A DNA stretch of 64,000 nt, from positions 62,001 to 126,000 of the forward strand of contig JAVKCG010000008.1 of NCBI GenBank assembly GCA_040222875.1, in the 5' to 3' direction. Both the position numbers and the translations under genes were made by a program. Within the stretch, counting starts at the first letter, position 1, and each line of letters begins with the position of its first letter. The notes beneath the pieces were generated by a model, which worked only from the letters and a program-made list of their open reading frames with translations, was not told the origin of the DNA and searched no databases. This document shows, piece by piece, positions 7,389-16,609 of the stretch. Source of the DNA: JAJCYL01 sp040222875 (GTDB lineage: Bacteria; Bacteroidota; Bacteroidia; Cytophagales; Cyclobacteriaceae).

Positions 7389-9432
7389 ATTTCTTTTCTT
7401 TGAGCCAATTGTAAGTATCTATTTGAGATCTCACCTTAGCTTTCTCATTTGCGATTGCAACGTTATTCAGGTCGGCATCTAGATTTACGGCACTCACATT
7501 ATCATTTAGCTGTAACTGGATTACATGCTTTATTTCATCTTTTAAATTCGGATTGATGATTGGAAAAACTACCTCAATGCGGCTATGTAGGTTTCGGTTC
7601 ATCCAATCTGCTGATCCCAGATAAATGAGCTCATTTCCACCATTATAAAAAATAAATACCCTGGCGTGTTCGAGATACCTATCCACAATCCTGTGAATGC
7701 TGATATTTTCACTCAGCCCATCAACTCCGGGGCGCAATGCACAAATTCCCCTAATAATCATTCGAATTTTAACCCCAGCCGAACTAGCCTCATAAAGTTT
7801 ATCGACCATCGTCTTTTCTTCCAGGTTATTCAGCTTGATAACCATCGAAGCCTCCTTGCCCTCTTTTGCCAATGCAATCTCATTGTCAATCATTGCTATG
7901 AATCGCTCCATAATGTTGAATTGACTGACCAGCAGTTTTTTAAACGGTTTTGGCTCAGTTCGTTGATGCAGGAATTGAAAGATGCTGTCAAGTTCAGTTA
8001 CCAAAGGCTTTTTGGAAGTCAACAACCCATAGTCCGCATAGATTTTGGCTGTCTTCTCATTGAGATTGCCAGTACCAAAAAACGCAAAATTCTTGCTGGT
8101 GCCGTCATTCTCTTTTTTTGTTATGAGTGCGATTTTAGCATGAACTTTTAGACCTGGGATTGAATAAATAACTTTTACACCTACCTCCTTGAACCTATTG
8201 GCCCACTTAAGATTGTTTTCTTCGTCAAACCTTGCCTTTACCTCCATAAAAACGAGGACCTCTTTTCCATTTTTAGCGGCACTAATCAAGGCTTCACCTA
8301 TAAGGGAAGTAGCTGCCATTCTGTAAAAAGCCACTTTAATAGAGGTTACTTCAGGATGAATGGCAGCTTCGTTAAAAAATTGCAATACATAATCATAGCG
8401 TTGGTAGGGGAAATGAAGCAGGGTATCTTCTTGCTCAATTTCTGATAAAATGGAGGTTGCTTTATCGAACCTATCAATTGAAATTGGAGGATGTTTATCA
8501 TACTCCAATTCAGGGCCAATTGGATTGGGAACCTGAAAATAATCACTGAGGTTATGCACCGACCCACCAGGTGTCAGGTCATCTTCGTCCAAACCAAATA
8601 TTTCCATAAACCAACTGAGCAACTCAGTCGACATGGTGTCATCATATAGAAACCTTGCTGGAACACCTAAATCCCGCTTATCTATTTGTTTTCTGATCTT
8701 TTCAACTAAATCCCCATCATATTCATCTTCAATATTTAAATCAGCATCCCGATTCATTTTAATGGCTTTCCATTCGATTACTTCATAACCAACAAATACT
8801 CTGTGGAGGTTTCGTTTGACTATTTCGTCAAGTAATATGAATGGATGAACCTCATCAATAGTAGGTAATCTAGTAAACCGAGGCAGCTTTTCGGACGGTA
8901 TGCTTACATACCCAAATTTGATCTTGGAATCGTTATCTGATTTTAGTCGAATTCCGAAATAAAGTGCCTGATTTCGCAGAAACGGTTCTCTTCCCGAATC
9001 TCCATCCACATATGGATGCAAATAAGCACTGATTGTTGTTCTGAAATAATCATCTACGAATAATTGCTCATTTGGAGTCAGATCATCGCCATTTTTGAAG
9101 ATAATGCCTTCTTTTGCTAATGAGGGCAAAATATCGCCTCTCAGGATACTCCCATACTGCGTTAACTGTCTGTCTATCTCACTTTTTACTGCCTTCAGAA
9201 CCCTATTTGGCTTAATGGCAATGCTCTTATTAATTTTCTTCTTATCAATTCGTATTAAGCTTCTGATTTCCGCCACCCTAACACGGACAAACTCATCCAG
9301 GTTTGATGAATATATTGCGATGAACCTTAGTCTTTCAAGGATTGGAACTTTGGGGTTTTTTGCTTCCAGCAGTACCCTGTAATTAAAAGAAAGCCAACTA
9401 ATATCCCTTGGAATGTACTTTTTTAATTCCAT
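7387..9432 (-). CDS. ppk1: Polyphosphate kinase 1
   Basis: A 681-residue PPK1, the usual length. The N-terminal domain begins RDISWLSFNYRVL and includes SNLDEFVRVRVAE near 43-56. The catalytic half carries the autophosphorylated histidine H431 in PGLKVHAKIAL, a FGTGNLNEKTA motif near 452-462, and the second conserved histidine H589 in YLEHARVF. The enzyme reversibly transfers the gamma-phosphate of ATP to polyphosphate and is associated with the inner face of the membrane. It is preceded on the same strand, 73 bases away, by a single-domain response regulator, which could be cotranscribed. No exopolyphosphatase (ppx) gene is adjacent. Confidence 0.96.
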   Translation of the reverse strand: MELKKYIPRDISWLSFNYRVLLEAKNPKVPILERLRFIAIYSSNLDEFVRVRVAEIRSLIRIDKKKINKSIAIKPNRVLKAVKSEIDRQLTQYGSILRGDILPSLAKEGIIFKNGDDLTPNEQLFVDDYFRTTISAYLHPYVDGDSGREPFLRNQALYFGIRLKSDNDSKIKFGYVSIPSEKLPRFTRLPTIDEVHPFILLDEIVKRNLHRVFVGYEVIEWKAIKMNRDADLNIEDEYDGDLVEKIRKQIDKRDLGVPARFLYDDTMSTELLSWFMEIFGLDEDDLTPGGSVHNLSDYFQVPNPIGPELEYDKHPPISIDRFDKATSILSEIEQEDTLLHFPYQRYDYVLQFFNEAAIHPEVTSIKVAFYRMAATSLIGEALISAAKNGKEVLVFMEVKARFDEENNLKWANRFKEVGVKVIYSIPGLKVHAKIALITKKENDGTSKNFAFFGTGNLNEKTAKIYADYGLLTSKKPLVTELDSIFQFLHQRTEPKPFKKLLVSQFNIMERFIAMIDNEIALAKEGKEASMVIKLNNLEEKTMVDKLYEASSAGVKIRMIIRGICALRPGVDGLSENISIHRIVDRYLEHARVFIFYNGGNELIYLGSADWMNRNLHSRIEVVFPIINPNLKDEIKHVIQLQLNDNVSAVNLDADLNNVAIANEKAKVRSQIDTYNWLKEKK

Positions 9433-9505
9433 GGAATTAAGGTAATGAATGAGTGTCGATTATATGCGATTGAGAACTCGATTTAATTCTCAAGGGCTTA
9501 CAAAT

Positions 9506-9889
9506 TTAGAGATGGTCATGCTCCAAACTTTTGGTCAGCACTTTTTTAAAAGCCTCATAGTCGTCAATCGGCTTTTGTATGTAGCCATCAATAATCACAT
9601 CAAATTCTTGAGCAAATTGTTCAACCTTTTCTTTAGTATGACTGGTCACGACAATGGTCTTGATCCTTTTATCCAGCGCCTCCATCATCTCCATACCACT
9701 CAATCCTTTTATTTCTATATCAAGAAATACGAGGTTGGGCCTTTTTCTGGTAATCTCAAGTGCGGCCATTACAGAATCTGAGTAAGTGCCGATGAGCTCC
9801 AGATAACTTACTTTTTCTACATAGTATTCGAGGATTGAAGCGTGAGCGGGATTGTCTTCAACAATGATGCATTTAAATTTCTCTACCAC
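9506..9889 (-). CDS. Stand-alone response-regulator receiver protein
   Basis: A 127-residue CheY-like receiver domain with no output domain. Acidic residues follow the first strand (VEDN, near 10-13), the phosphoacceptor aspartate lies in VFLDIEI near residue 57, the conserved Thr/Ser region is VVTS near 81-84, and the conserved lysine lies in QKP near 106. Such proteins pass phosphate in a relay or bind target proteins directly. It lies upstream of ppk1 on the same strand. No kinase is adjacent, so its partner is unknown. The acidic and lysine residues are all present, so it should be phosphorylatable. Confidence 0.88.
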   Translation of the reverse strand: MVEKFKCIIVEDNPAHASILEYYVEKVSYLELIGTYSDSVMAALEITRKRPNLVFLDIEIKGLSGMEMMEALDKRIKTIVVTSHTKEKVEQFAQEFDVIIDGYIQKPIDDYEAFKKVLTKSLEHDHL

Positions 9890-10024
9890 GTTAGTCAGTT
9901 ATTATTTAGTTCTGACAGCTGGATGCGGCAATTTAATATAGCGAATTCAACTGAAATTTGAGACTGAGAGTTGAACAAATCAAGAATTGATTTGGCTTGC
10001 CGGATAATCAAACAATTTTTAATT

Positions 10025-10053
10025 TTTGAGTTAGATACAGATTACTACATTTG
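10025..10053 (+). promoter_or_regulatory. Promoter of tRNA-Phe
   Basis: A near-ideal Bacteroidota promoter: TTTG at 10025-10028, a 17-base spacer, and TACATTTG at 10046-10053. The predicted start falls a few bases downstream, about 10-12 bases before the tRNA. Confidence 0.8.
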
Positions 10054-10070
10054 CATCCTCAAAATCGGCT

Positions 10071-10143
10071 GGTGCTGTAGCTCAGTTGGTAGAGCATCGG
10101 ACTGAAAATCCGTGAGTCGGTGGTTCGAATCCACTCAGCACCA
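10071..10143 (+). tRNA. tRNA-Phe (anticodon GAA)
   Basis: The 73-base sequence folds as a cloverleaf. Acceptor arms GGTGCTG and CAGCACC pair fully with discriminator A; the D arm is GCTC-AGTTGGTAGA-GC; the anticodon stem CGGA/TCCG closes loop CTGAAAA with anticodon GAA; and the T loop is TTCGAAT. CCA is not fully encoded, as is common in Bacteroidota. A strong promoter precedes it and a terminator follows immediately, so it is a single-gene transcript. Confidence 0.97.
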
Positions 10144-10148
10144 CAAAA

Positions 10149-10175
10149 AAAGCCTCCCATATGGGAGGCTTTTTA
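10149..10175 (+). terminator. Rho-independent terminator after tRNA-Phe
   Basis: A perfect stem AAGCCTCCCAT/ATGGGAGGCTT with an A run before and a T run after. Because of its symmetry it may also terminate the convergent gldJ transcript. Confidence 0.9.
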
Positions 10176-10194
10176 ATTATGTCTTTTTTCAGAT

Positions 10195-11406
10195 TTAGTA
10201 GTTAGTTCCTGCTCTGATCATAGCACAACGGAAGCCAACATCTGAAGTCGATGAATCTTCTTCTAAATATCTTCTGGTTCCTGGTGACATCCAGTAGGCA
10301 ACGTCTTTCCATGAGCCTCCTTTAAATACTCTCACTCTATCTGAAATCAGTGAGTTGTATCCTTGTACATCGTATCCATCTTCAGGGTCAAGGAAACCAT
10401 CTCTTCTTACAGGGTTCAGATCTTCAAATTCCTGGAATGACAGCGGACGGTATACATCCCATACCCATTCGTTCACATTACCAGCCATATTATACAAGCC
10501 AAAGTCATTTGGTGGATAGTCATATATGTAGGTAGTGATCATTGCACCGTCATTCAACTTGCCAGCAATACCAGCGTAGTCACCACGACCTCTTTTGAAG
10601 TTCGCTAAGAAATAACCCATTTTCTTTCCATATGGATTTCTCAATGCATGACCATCCCAAGGGTATAGTCTGGCATGTGTTTGCTGCTCATCAAGCCATT
10701 GTGTACCAATTAAAGCTTGAGCTGCATATTCCCACTCGGCTTCTGTTGGTAACCTGTAATCTGGAAGCACAACACCCGTTTCAAGTGGTATTCTTTGACT
10801 TCCAGACTCGGCGGGTAAATCAAGGCCAGCATCCTCAGCCAGTTTCTGGTTTACAACTATGGTTCGCCACTTACAGTAGTCCTGAGCTTGTCTCCAGTTC
10901 ACTCCTACAACAGGGAAAAACCTGAAACCAGGATATCTCAAGTAATGGTCTACATAAGGGTCGTTGAATGCTAAATCTCTCGCCCATACCGTAGTATCTG
11001 GAAGGGCAGACTCAAAGAATTGCCTTGAGCTGTCTTGCTTCACATAGTGTAGGTATTCTAACCAGTGAATGTTAGCAACTTCTGTTTCATCCATATAAAA
11101 TGAAGCGACAGTTACAGTTCTTTCGATGTTATCCCGACGGTTCATAATATCTTCTTCAAATGAACCAAGGATTGTTCGTCCACCTTCAATGAAAACCAGG
11201 TTCGGACCTTCAGGTTGACCCTGAAACTCGTTTACCTGAAATCCACCATCTTCATTGTACTCCAATCCGGTAGAAGTACTTGATACACCCGGCGTTGAAC
11301 TTGTTGGAGCTCCACTGCCACCTAAAAAAGGCAGGTTTAGTCCTCCGCATGAACTCAAGAAAATGGCACATGAAATGGACAGGAAACAGAACACAAAATT
11401 TTTCAT
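10195..11406 (-). CDS. gldJ: GldJ-like gliding motility / type IX secretion lipoprotein
   Basis: The 403-residue product begins with a lipoprotein signal (MKNFVFCFLSISCAIFLSSC), so it is lipidated on the cysteine at residue 20. The remainder, from about residue 65, is a formylglycine-generating-enzyme-like (SUMF1/FGE) domain: FIEGGRTILG, SFYMDETEVAN, VVGVNWRQAQDYCKWR, YRLPTEAEWEYAA, NMAGNVNEWVWD, FKGGSWKD and VGFRC. The segment ALPDTTVW near 135 and the wording around YMDETEV fit GldJ better than GldK. GldJ is needed for gliding and for stability of the motor/type IX secretion complex. The ATG at 11406 was chosen over upstream starts because a clear promoter lies at 11440-11468 inside the longer frame. 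GldK is the main alternative name. Confidence 0.85.
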   Translation of the reverse strand: MKNFVFCFLSISCAIFLSSCGGLNLPFLGGSGAPTSSTPGVSSTSTGLEYNEDGGFQVNEFQGQPEGPNLVFIEGGRTILGSFEEDIMNRRDNIERTVTVASFYMDETEVANIHWLEYLHYVKQDSSRQFFESALPDTTVWARDLAFNDPYVDHYLRYPGFRFFPVVGVNWRQAQDYCKWRTIVVNQKLAEDAGLDLPAESGSQRIPLETGVVLPDYRLPTEAEWEYAAQALIGTQWLDEQQTHARLYPWDGHALRNPYGKKMGYFLANFKRGRGDYAGIAGKLNDGAMITTYIYDYPPNDFGLYNMAGNVNEWVWDVYRPLSFQEFEDLNPVRRDGFLDPEDGYDVQGYNSLISDRVRVFKGGSWKDVAYWMSPGTRRYLEEDSSTSDVGFRCAMIRAGTNY

Positions 11407-11439
11407 AACCTGTATAAATTTATTCAAGATTCTAATATA

Positions 11440-11468
11440 CAAAGATAACTCGTTTCCGAAAATGGCAA
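11440..11468 (-). promoter_or_regulatory. Promoter of gldJ
   Basis: Read on the minus strand: TTG at 11468-11466, an 18-base spacer, then TATCTTTG at 11447-11440. The start of transcription would fall near 11433, about 27 bases before the chosen gldJ ATG. Confidence 0.8.
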
Positions 11469-11518
11469 TCACATTGCCGACATCGGTCAATTCCGTCCTA
11501 ATTATAATAGAAAAAATG

Positions 11519-14500
11519 TCAAGATATTGTGTTTAGGGCTGTTTTTTTATCACCGGGAGCAGCATCCATTGAGTTGAGTTTCTCAAAGGCAGCATCAATA
11601 TTAGACACATTTGAAGCCACCAAAATGAGCTTTTCTTTGCGTTCTTTTAGTTGGAAAATGTCCGGATGAAGTTGAATGTACGACATCAACTTGCCGAAAA
11701 CCTCTGATTTATAATACGCCTCATTTTCCTGATGGGGGAAATAGCATCTCATTGCGCCATTTTTCAAGCTAAGTTTCTCAAATCCCAGACTTATAGCCAG
11801 CCATCTCAATCGCATGCTTTTGATCAATTCTCTGGTTGGTTCAGGAATTGGTCCAAAGCGGTCTTCAAGGGATTTTGTGAATGTATTTAGTTCCTCTTCA
11901 TTTTTCAGGTTATCCAATTGTGAGTATAAACTCAGTCGCTCAGAAATATTTGTCACATAGTCTTCGGGAATGATCAATTCCAGGTCTGTTTCAAGGTTGC
12001 AATCCTGTACTAACGCCTTTGCTATTTTTTTAAGGTCATCTTTAAACAAATCTTTAAAATCAGTCTCCTTTAGTTCTTGAATGGCCTCGTCAAGAATTTT
12101 ATGGTACATATCGAATCCCAGGTCGCTGATAAACCCACTCTGCTCCTGACCCAAAAGGTTGCCAGCACCCCTTATGTCAAGATCTCGCATCGCAACTTTA
12201 AACCCATCCCCTAATTCAGAGAATTCCTCCATTGCTTGAAGTCTTTTTCTAGCTTCAGATGTGAGAACAGACGTAGGTGGAGATAATAAATAGCAGAAAG
12301 CTTTTTTGTTTGATCGGCCCACCCTGCCCCTCATTTGATGAAGATCTGACATACCAAACATGTGTGCATGATTGATTATGATAGTGTTGGCGTTCGGTAT
12401 GTCGAGACCGGATTCAATAATATTCGTAGAAATCAGTACGTCATATTCGCCCTCAATGAAACGCATCATTACTTTTTCAAGCCGTGAGCCTTCCATTTGA
12501 CCGTGTGCTACCCCTATTTGTGCATCAGGGACTAATCTCAAGATTATGTTGGCAACTTCCTCTATGTCATTTACCCTGTTATGAACAAAAAACACTTGTC
12601 CGCCTCTTCTTAATTCAAAACTGATGGCATCTCTAATAGTGCTTTCATCAAAAAAATGTAGTTCAGTAGTTACCGGTTGTCGGTTCGGGGGAGGGGTTGA
12701 AATTACGCTTAAGTCCCTAGCACCCATCAGGGAAAAATGAAGTGTTCGTGGAATGGGCGTCGCGGTTAAGGTTAAGACATCCACGTTCACTCTCAGTTCT
12801 TTTAGCTTCTCTTTGACCTTGACACCGAATTTTTGCTCTTCATCTATTATTAAAAGACCAAGATCTTTAAAGGATAAATCCTTGCTGACTATCCTATGTG
12901 TACCAATGAGAATGTCAATTTTACCCTCTTTTACTTTTTGAACTGTTTCTTTTACCTGAGCAGTTGTTTTGAACCGGTTGATGTAGTCAATATCTATCGG
13001 GAAGTTTGACAATCTTTCCCTGAAGGTGCGATTGTGCTGCATGGCCAGAATAGTAGTTGGCACCAAAACCGCCACTTGTTTACCATTATTTACAGCCTTA
13101 AAGGCTGCTCTGATTGCAACTTCTGTTTTTCCAAAACCTACATCACCGCAAACCAATCTATCCATCGGATGGGCCAGTTCCATATCCTTTTTGGCATCTT
13201 CAGTGGCCGTGGCTTGGTCTGGGGTGTCTTCATAAATAAAAGATGACTCCAACTCAATTTGCATGTAGTCATCTTTCGGATATGCAAAACCAGGGGCAGC
13301 CTTTCTTTTTGCATAAAGTTGAATCAGGTCTTTCGCGATATCTTTGACCTGACGCTTTACTTTTTTCTTTTTGTTTTCCCATTCTGGACTACCAAGCTTG
13401 CTAATTGATGGCGGCGTCCCCTCTTTCCCTGAGAATTTCGAAATTTTATGAATTGAGTGAATGCCTACATAAAGCAGGTCATCATCTTTAAAAATTAATC
13501 GAATGGCTTCCTGTTGATTGCCACCCACGTCCACTTTATCTAAGCCTGCAAAACGCCCAACACCGTAGTCTATATGAGTGACAAAATCACCGGCTTGCAG
13601 CGTTTTGAGCTCTTTAAGCGTGAGTGCTTTAGACTTCGATGATTTGTCTTTTGTCTTATATCTGTGAAAGCGCTCAAATAATTGATGATCTGTGTAGCAG
13701 GTAATTTTTAAATCCTTTTCTATAAACCCGCTCCTAAGGCCGGTTACCAGCCCATTGAATTTCATGAGTGGGTCTATCTCGATAAAAATATCCTGCAACC
13801 GCTGAAGCTGAGTATGATTTTCGGCGCTGATTATATTTGAATGATTTGCATCCTGCCATTTGTCAAAATCCTTAGCAATAAGATCGAAATTTTTATTGAA
13901 AGCAGGTTGTGCTTCTGCATTGAACTGAAAGATGTTTGTTGTTTTCAGAACAAACCGGTTTCCAAATTCAATTGTGGTGTGATCCTTAAGTTTTTTTCTG
14001 AAAGACTCACTGCTATCGAATAATTCTTGTGGCTTGAGGACTGTGTGGGTTTGAGCAGAATTATCGAGAATCTTATCGAATTCGTCAGTTGCCTTCTGGA
14101 AATAGTTATCTATAATATCAATGGCCTGCTGAACATCCTTCATCCAAATTTTACTATTTGAGGGGATGTATTCCAAAAACGATTGACGCTCTTCCTCCAG
14201 CAGCTTCGTTTGCACATTTGGTATCAGGCTGAGGCTCTTTTTGTTTTCAATTGAAAGCTGGGTATTTGGATCAAATGACCGGATGCTTTCTACCTCATCA
14301 CCAAAAAATTCAATCCGGTAGGGAAGGTCTGTCGAAAAAGAAAAAATGTCAACAATACCCCCTCTAACTGCAAATTGACCGGGTTCATAAACGAAATCAG
14401 TTTTTTCAAAATCGTATCCAATCAGGAGTTCTGTTAAGAATTCTATATCTAAATTCTCAGATATCTTAAGTGTAAATGTGTTTTTGGTCAGCGACCGCTT

Positions 14501-14917
14501 ATTAATGACCTTCTCAGTAAGGGCATCAGGATAGGTCACTATCATTTCCCCACTTGACGACCGCTGATTGATCTTATTCAGCAACTCAGATCGCAGCAGG
14601 ATATTTGCATTTTCAATTTCTTCAAATTGATAGGGCCGCTTATACGAGGTAGGGAAGAACAATATTTCCTTACCGGGATTTAGATTTTGAAGGTCGTTGA
14701 AAAAGTAAGCAGCCTCCTCTTTATCAGGCAATATGAAAACCTGAAATTGATGATTGAGAAATTGCACAGTCGAACCCAGTACGGCATCCAAACTGCCCAC
14801 AAGCCCCTTGACCTGAACATGCTGCCCCTCATTTGGCTTCATTGTTTCAGCGATGCTCTGAATGAAGCCGTCTCCTTTAAACGGTTGTAAAAATTCCCTT
14901 AATTCCAATGCCTTCAA
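11519..14917 (-). CDS. mfd: Mfd, transcription-repair coupling factor
   Basis: A 1132-residue Mfd of normal length and domain order: an N-terminal UvrB-like region (PTSYKRPYQFEE, VRGGIVDIFSF), the RNA-polymerase-interacting domain around residue 450 (DFVTHIDYGVGRFAG), and the RecG-like translocase with Walker A GDVGFGKTE near 590, DEEQ near 690, TATPIPRTL and QMRGRVGR, then the TRCF C-terminal domain. Mfd removes RNA polymerase stalled at lesions and recruits UvrA. The frame starts with TTG at 14917; no ATG lies nearby upstream, and the promoter at 14930-14958 is so close that the mRNA leader would be only a few bases long. The gene is monocistronic or read together with gldJ. Confidence 0.95.
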   Translation of the reverse strand: MKALELREFLQPFKGDGFIQSIAETMKPNEGQHVQVKGLVGSLDAVLGSTVQFLNHQFQVFILPDKEEAAYFFNDLQNLNPGKEILFFPTSYKRPYQFEEIENANILLRSELLNKINQRSSSGEMIVTYPDALTEKVINKRSLTKNTFTLKISENLDIEFLTELLIGYDFEKTDFVYEPGQFAVRGGIVDIFSFSTDLPYRIEFFGDEVESIRSFDPNTQLSIENKKSLSLIPNVQTKLLEEERQSFLEYIPSNSKIWMKDVQQAIDIIDNYFQKATDEFDKILDNSAQTHTVLKPQELFDSSESFRKKLKDHTTIEFGNRFVLKTTNIFQFNAEAQPAFNKNFDLIAKDFDKWQDANHSNIISAENHTQLQRLQDIFIEIDPLMKFNGLVTGLRSGFIEKDLKITCYTDHQLFERFHRYKTKDKSSKSKALTLKELKTLQAGDFVTHIDYGVGRFAGLDKVDVGGNQQEAIRLIFKDDDLLYVGIHSIHKISKFSGKEGTPPSISKLGSPEWENKKKKVKRQVKDIAKDLIQLYAKRKAAPGFAYPKDDYMQIELESSFIYEDTPDQATATEDAKKDMELAHPMDRLVCGDVGFGKTEVAIRAAFKAVNNGKQVAVLVPTTILAMQHNRTFRERLSNFPIDIDYINRFKTTAQVKETVQKVKEGKIDILIGTHRIVSKDLSFKDLGLLIIDEEQKFGVKVKEKLKELRVNVDVLTLTATPIPRTLHFSLMGARDLSVISTPPPNRQPVTTELHFFDESTIRDAISFELRRGGQVFFVHNRVNDIEEVANIILRLVPDAQIGVAHGQMEGSRLEKVMMRFIEGEYDVLISTNIIESGLDIPNANTIIINHAHMFGMSDLHQMRGRVGRSNKKAFCYLLSPPTSVLTSEARKRLQAMEEFSELGDGFKVAMRDLDIRGAGNLLGQEQSGFISDLGFDMYHKILDEAIQELKETDFKDLFKDDLKKIAKALVQDCNLETDLELIIPEDYVTNISERLSLYSQLDNLKNEEELNTFTKSLEDRFGPIPEPTRELIKSMRLRWLAISLGFEKLSLKNGAMRCYFPHQENEAYYKSEVFGKLMSYIQLHPDIFQLKERKEKLILVASNVSNIDAAFEKLNSMDAAPGDKKTALNTIS

Positions 14918-14929
14918 AAATTAGGGTTG

Positions 14930-14958
14930 CAAAGGTAGTAATATTAACGGCCGACCAA
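14930..14958 (-). promoter_or_regulatory. Promoter of mfd
   Basis: Read on the minus strand: TTG at 14958-14956, an 18-base spacer, TACCTTTG at 14937-14930. It implies a leader of under ten bases before the TTG start of mfd. Confidence 0.75.
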
Positions 14959-14997
14959 TTGCAGTGATCTAATCAAAGTGTACTGGTCGTTAAATCG

Positions 14998-15855
14998 TCA
15001 CTTTAGAACGATCAATCCCAGGAAAAACAAATTGAGCAACGAAGAAGAAACAAGGTTAAGATTCATTGTGTATTCGTAATTGGCTTGATTACTATCATTG
15101 GTAACCCGCCAATACCACCATAAAAAAAAGATAAATGAGGGTGCTAAAAAGGCTTGAAATATTAGAAAGATGTAAAGGTTGAGGTAGTGGATGAAATAAT
15201 AGGCAAACCCACTGTTTGCTATTAAAAAAAAGATGGCTGTGAAGTGAAAAGTCCCCTTTATCCCCAGCATTCTACTCAAGGTCAAATCACCTCTTCCGGC
15301 ATCTTCTTTATGCTGATAAATTTGGGTCATGGGGTAGGAGCCTCCTAATAAAAGAGATGACAACACAGCTGGAATTTGAAATTGGGCGGAGAAAAGCTGA
15401 TCTGATCCCAGACCAACCAAAACCATCAAAAAAGTAAAATGGCCCTGGAAGAAAAAAATCGTGAGCCAGCCAATAACCGGATATTTCTTTAATCGAATGG
15501 CTGGATGACTGTAAGCTTTTGAAGCCAAGCCATATGCAAATAGCATCATGGTAAACTCCCACCCGATAAAAATTAATGCCAGCGCCAGCCCCAAAAAGTC
15601 CAGTAACAATGAAGCATAATAGAGTTGAATGGCCACTTTTGGAGGTTCTTTTAAACCGCCGATACTCCCTTCATCTTTATCAAAATAAGAGTTGAAACCA
15701 TTGCTGGCTGGGTATAACATTAAATGAAGGATCAGACCAACAGCAATTGCCCTTTGCCATATAATTTCCTCGCTTACAGCCAATGCAAATAAGAAAACGG
15801 GGAGCAAAAAAAAAGAAAATGGAAACCTGAGATGGAGTAGCGTCGACCGCAGCAT
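14998..15855 (-). CDS. UbiA-superfamily prenyltransferase-like membrane protein
   Basis: A 285-residue protein with eight or nine membrane segments. The first aspartate-rich motif of the UbiA superfamily is present as NSYFDKDEG (near 54-62), and a second acidic loop, HKEDAGRGDLTLSR, near 187-200 replaces the usual DxxxD. This family transfers polyprenyl or related groups to aromatic or other acceptors in the membrane. It is the last gene of the run ubiE-porT-SDR-ubiA, and its ATG overlaps the SDR stop (TAATG). Placement with ubiE could hint at quinone metabolism, but the motif is not a standard MenA one, so I do not assign menA. Confidence 0.8.
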   Translation of the reverse strand: MLRSTLLHLRFPFSFFLLPVFLFALAVSEEIIWQRAIAVGLILHLMLYPASNGFNSYFDKDEGSIGGLKEPPKVAIQLYYASLLLDFLGLALALIFIGWEFTMMLFAYGLASKAYSHPAIRLKKYPVIGWLTIFFFQGHFTFLMVLVGLGSDQLFSAQFQIPAVLSSLLLGGSYPMTQIYQHKEDAGRGDLTLSRMLGIKGTFHFTAIFFLIANSGFAYYFIHYLNLYIFLIFQAFLAPSFIFFLWWYWRVTNDSNQANYEYTMNLNLVSSSLLNLFFLGLIVLK

Positions 15856-16607
15856 TAACCTTGTCGGTTGACGATAGTTGAACTTGCCTGGGCCGTCGGG
15901 AACATTACAATATCACTGAGCAAGACATGTGGTGGACGGGAAAGAATGTATTGAATGGTCTCTGCTACATCATGGCCAGTTAAAGGGTCGAAGCCTTCAT
16001 AAACTTTTTCTGATCGTTTTTCATCTCCCTTAAACCTCACCATTGAAAACTCGGTTTCAACTAACCCGGGGCTGACCTGCGATACCTTGATTCCATGTTT
16101 ATTGAGATCAAGACGCATTCCGTTATTGATAGCATCGACAGCAAATTTGGAAGCACAGTAAACATTCCCATTTGGATAAACCTCTTTACCCGCAATGGAG
16201 CCTACATTGACGATGTGACCTGTCTTTCTTTCCACCATACCTGGTACAACAGCTTTGCTCAGATAAAGTAGCCCCTTCACGTTAATATCGATCATGGCAT
16301 CCCAATCATCTATATCGCCTTCATGAATCGGCGATAAACCATGGGCGTTGCCGGCATTATTAATGAGCACATCTATCTGCTGCCAATTTTTTGGGAGGCT
16401 TTCAATGGCCTCAAAAACACCGTTCTTATCCCGCACATCAAAATTCAGTGTTTCAACATCGGTTGTCACAGACAGCTCTTTCTTCAGGTTATCTAACCTA
16501 TCCTGCCTTCTACCACAAATTATGAGGTAATATTCTGACGCAAGAATTCTGGCGGTAGCCTCACCAATGCCAGATGTGGCGCCAGTAACGAGTGCAATCT
16601 TTTTCAT
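15855..16607 (-). CDS. Short-chain dehydrogenase/reductase (YdfG-like)
   Basis: A 250-residue classical SDR. It has the cofactor motif TGATSGIGEA (near 8-17), NNAG near 87-90, an active-site serine in VGSIAGKE, and the catalytic YCASK (Y-x3-K) near 152-156. The arginine pair in ICGRRQDR near 31-38 suggests NADP(H). The overall wording, including EGDIDDWDAMIDINVKGLLY, resembles the YdfG group, which oxidises 3-hydroxy acids such as serine or reduces malonic semialdehyde. It starts two bases after the porT stop and overlaps the UbiA-like start, so it is cotranscribed with both. The physiological substrate is unknown. Confidence 0.9.
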   Translation of the reverse strand: MKKIALVTGATSGIGEATARILASEYYLIICGRRQDRLDNLKKELSVTTDVETLNFDVRDKNGVFEAIESLPKNWQQIDVLINNAGNAHGLSPIHEGDIDDWDAMIDINVKGLLYLSKAVVPGMVERKTGHIVNVGSIAGKEVYPNGNVYCASKFAVDAINNGMRLDLNKHGIKVSQVSPGLVETEFSMVRFKGDEKRSEKVYEGFDPLTGHDVAETIQYILSRPPHVLLSDIVMFPTAQASSTIVNRQG

Positions 16608-16609
16608 GG

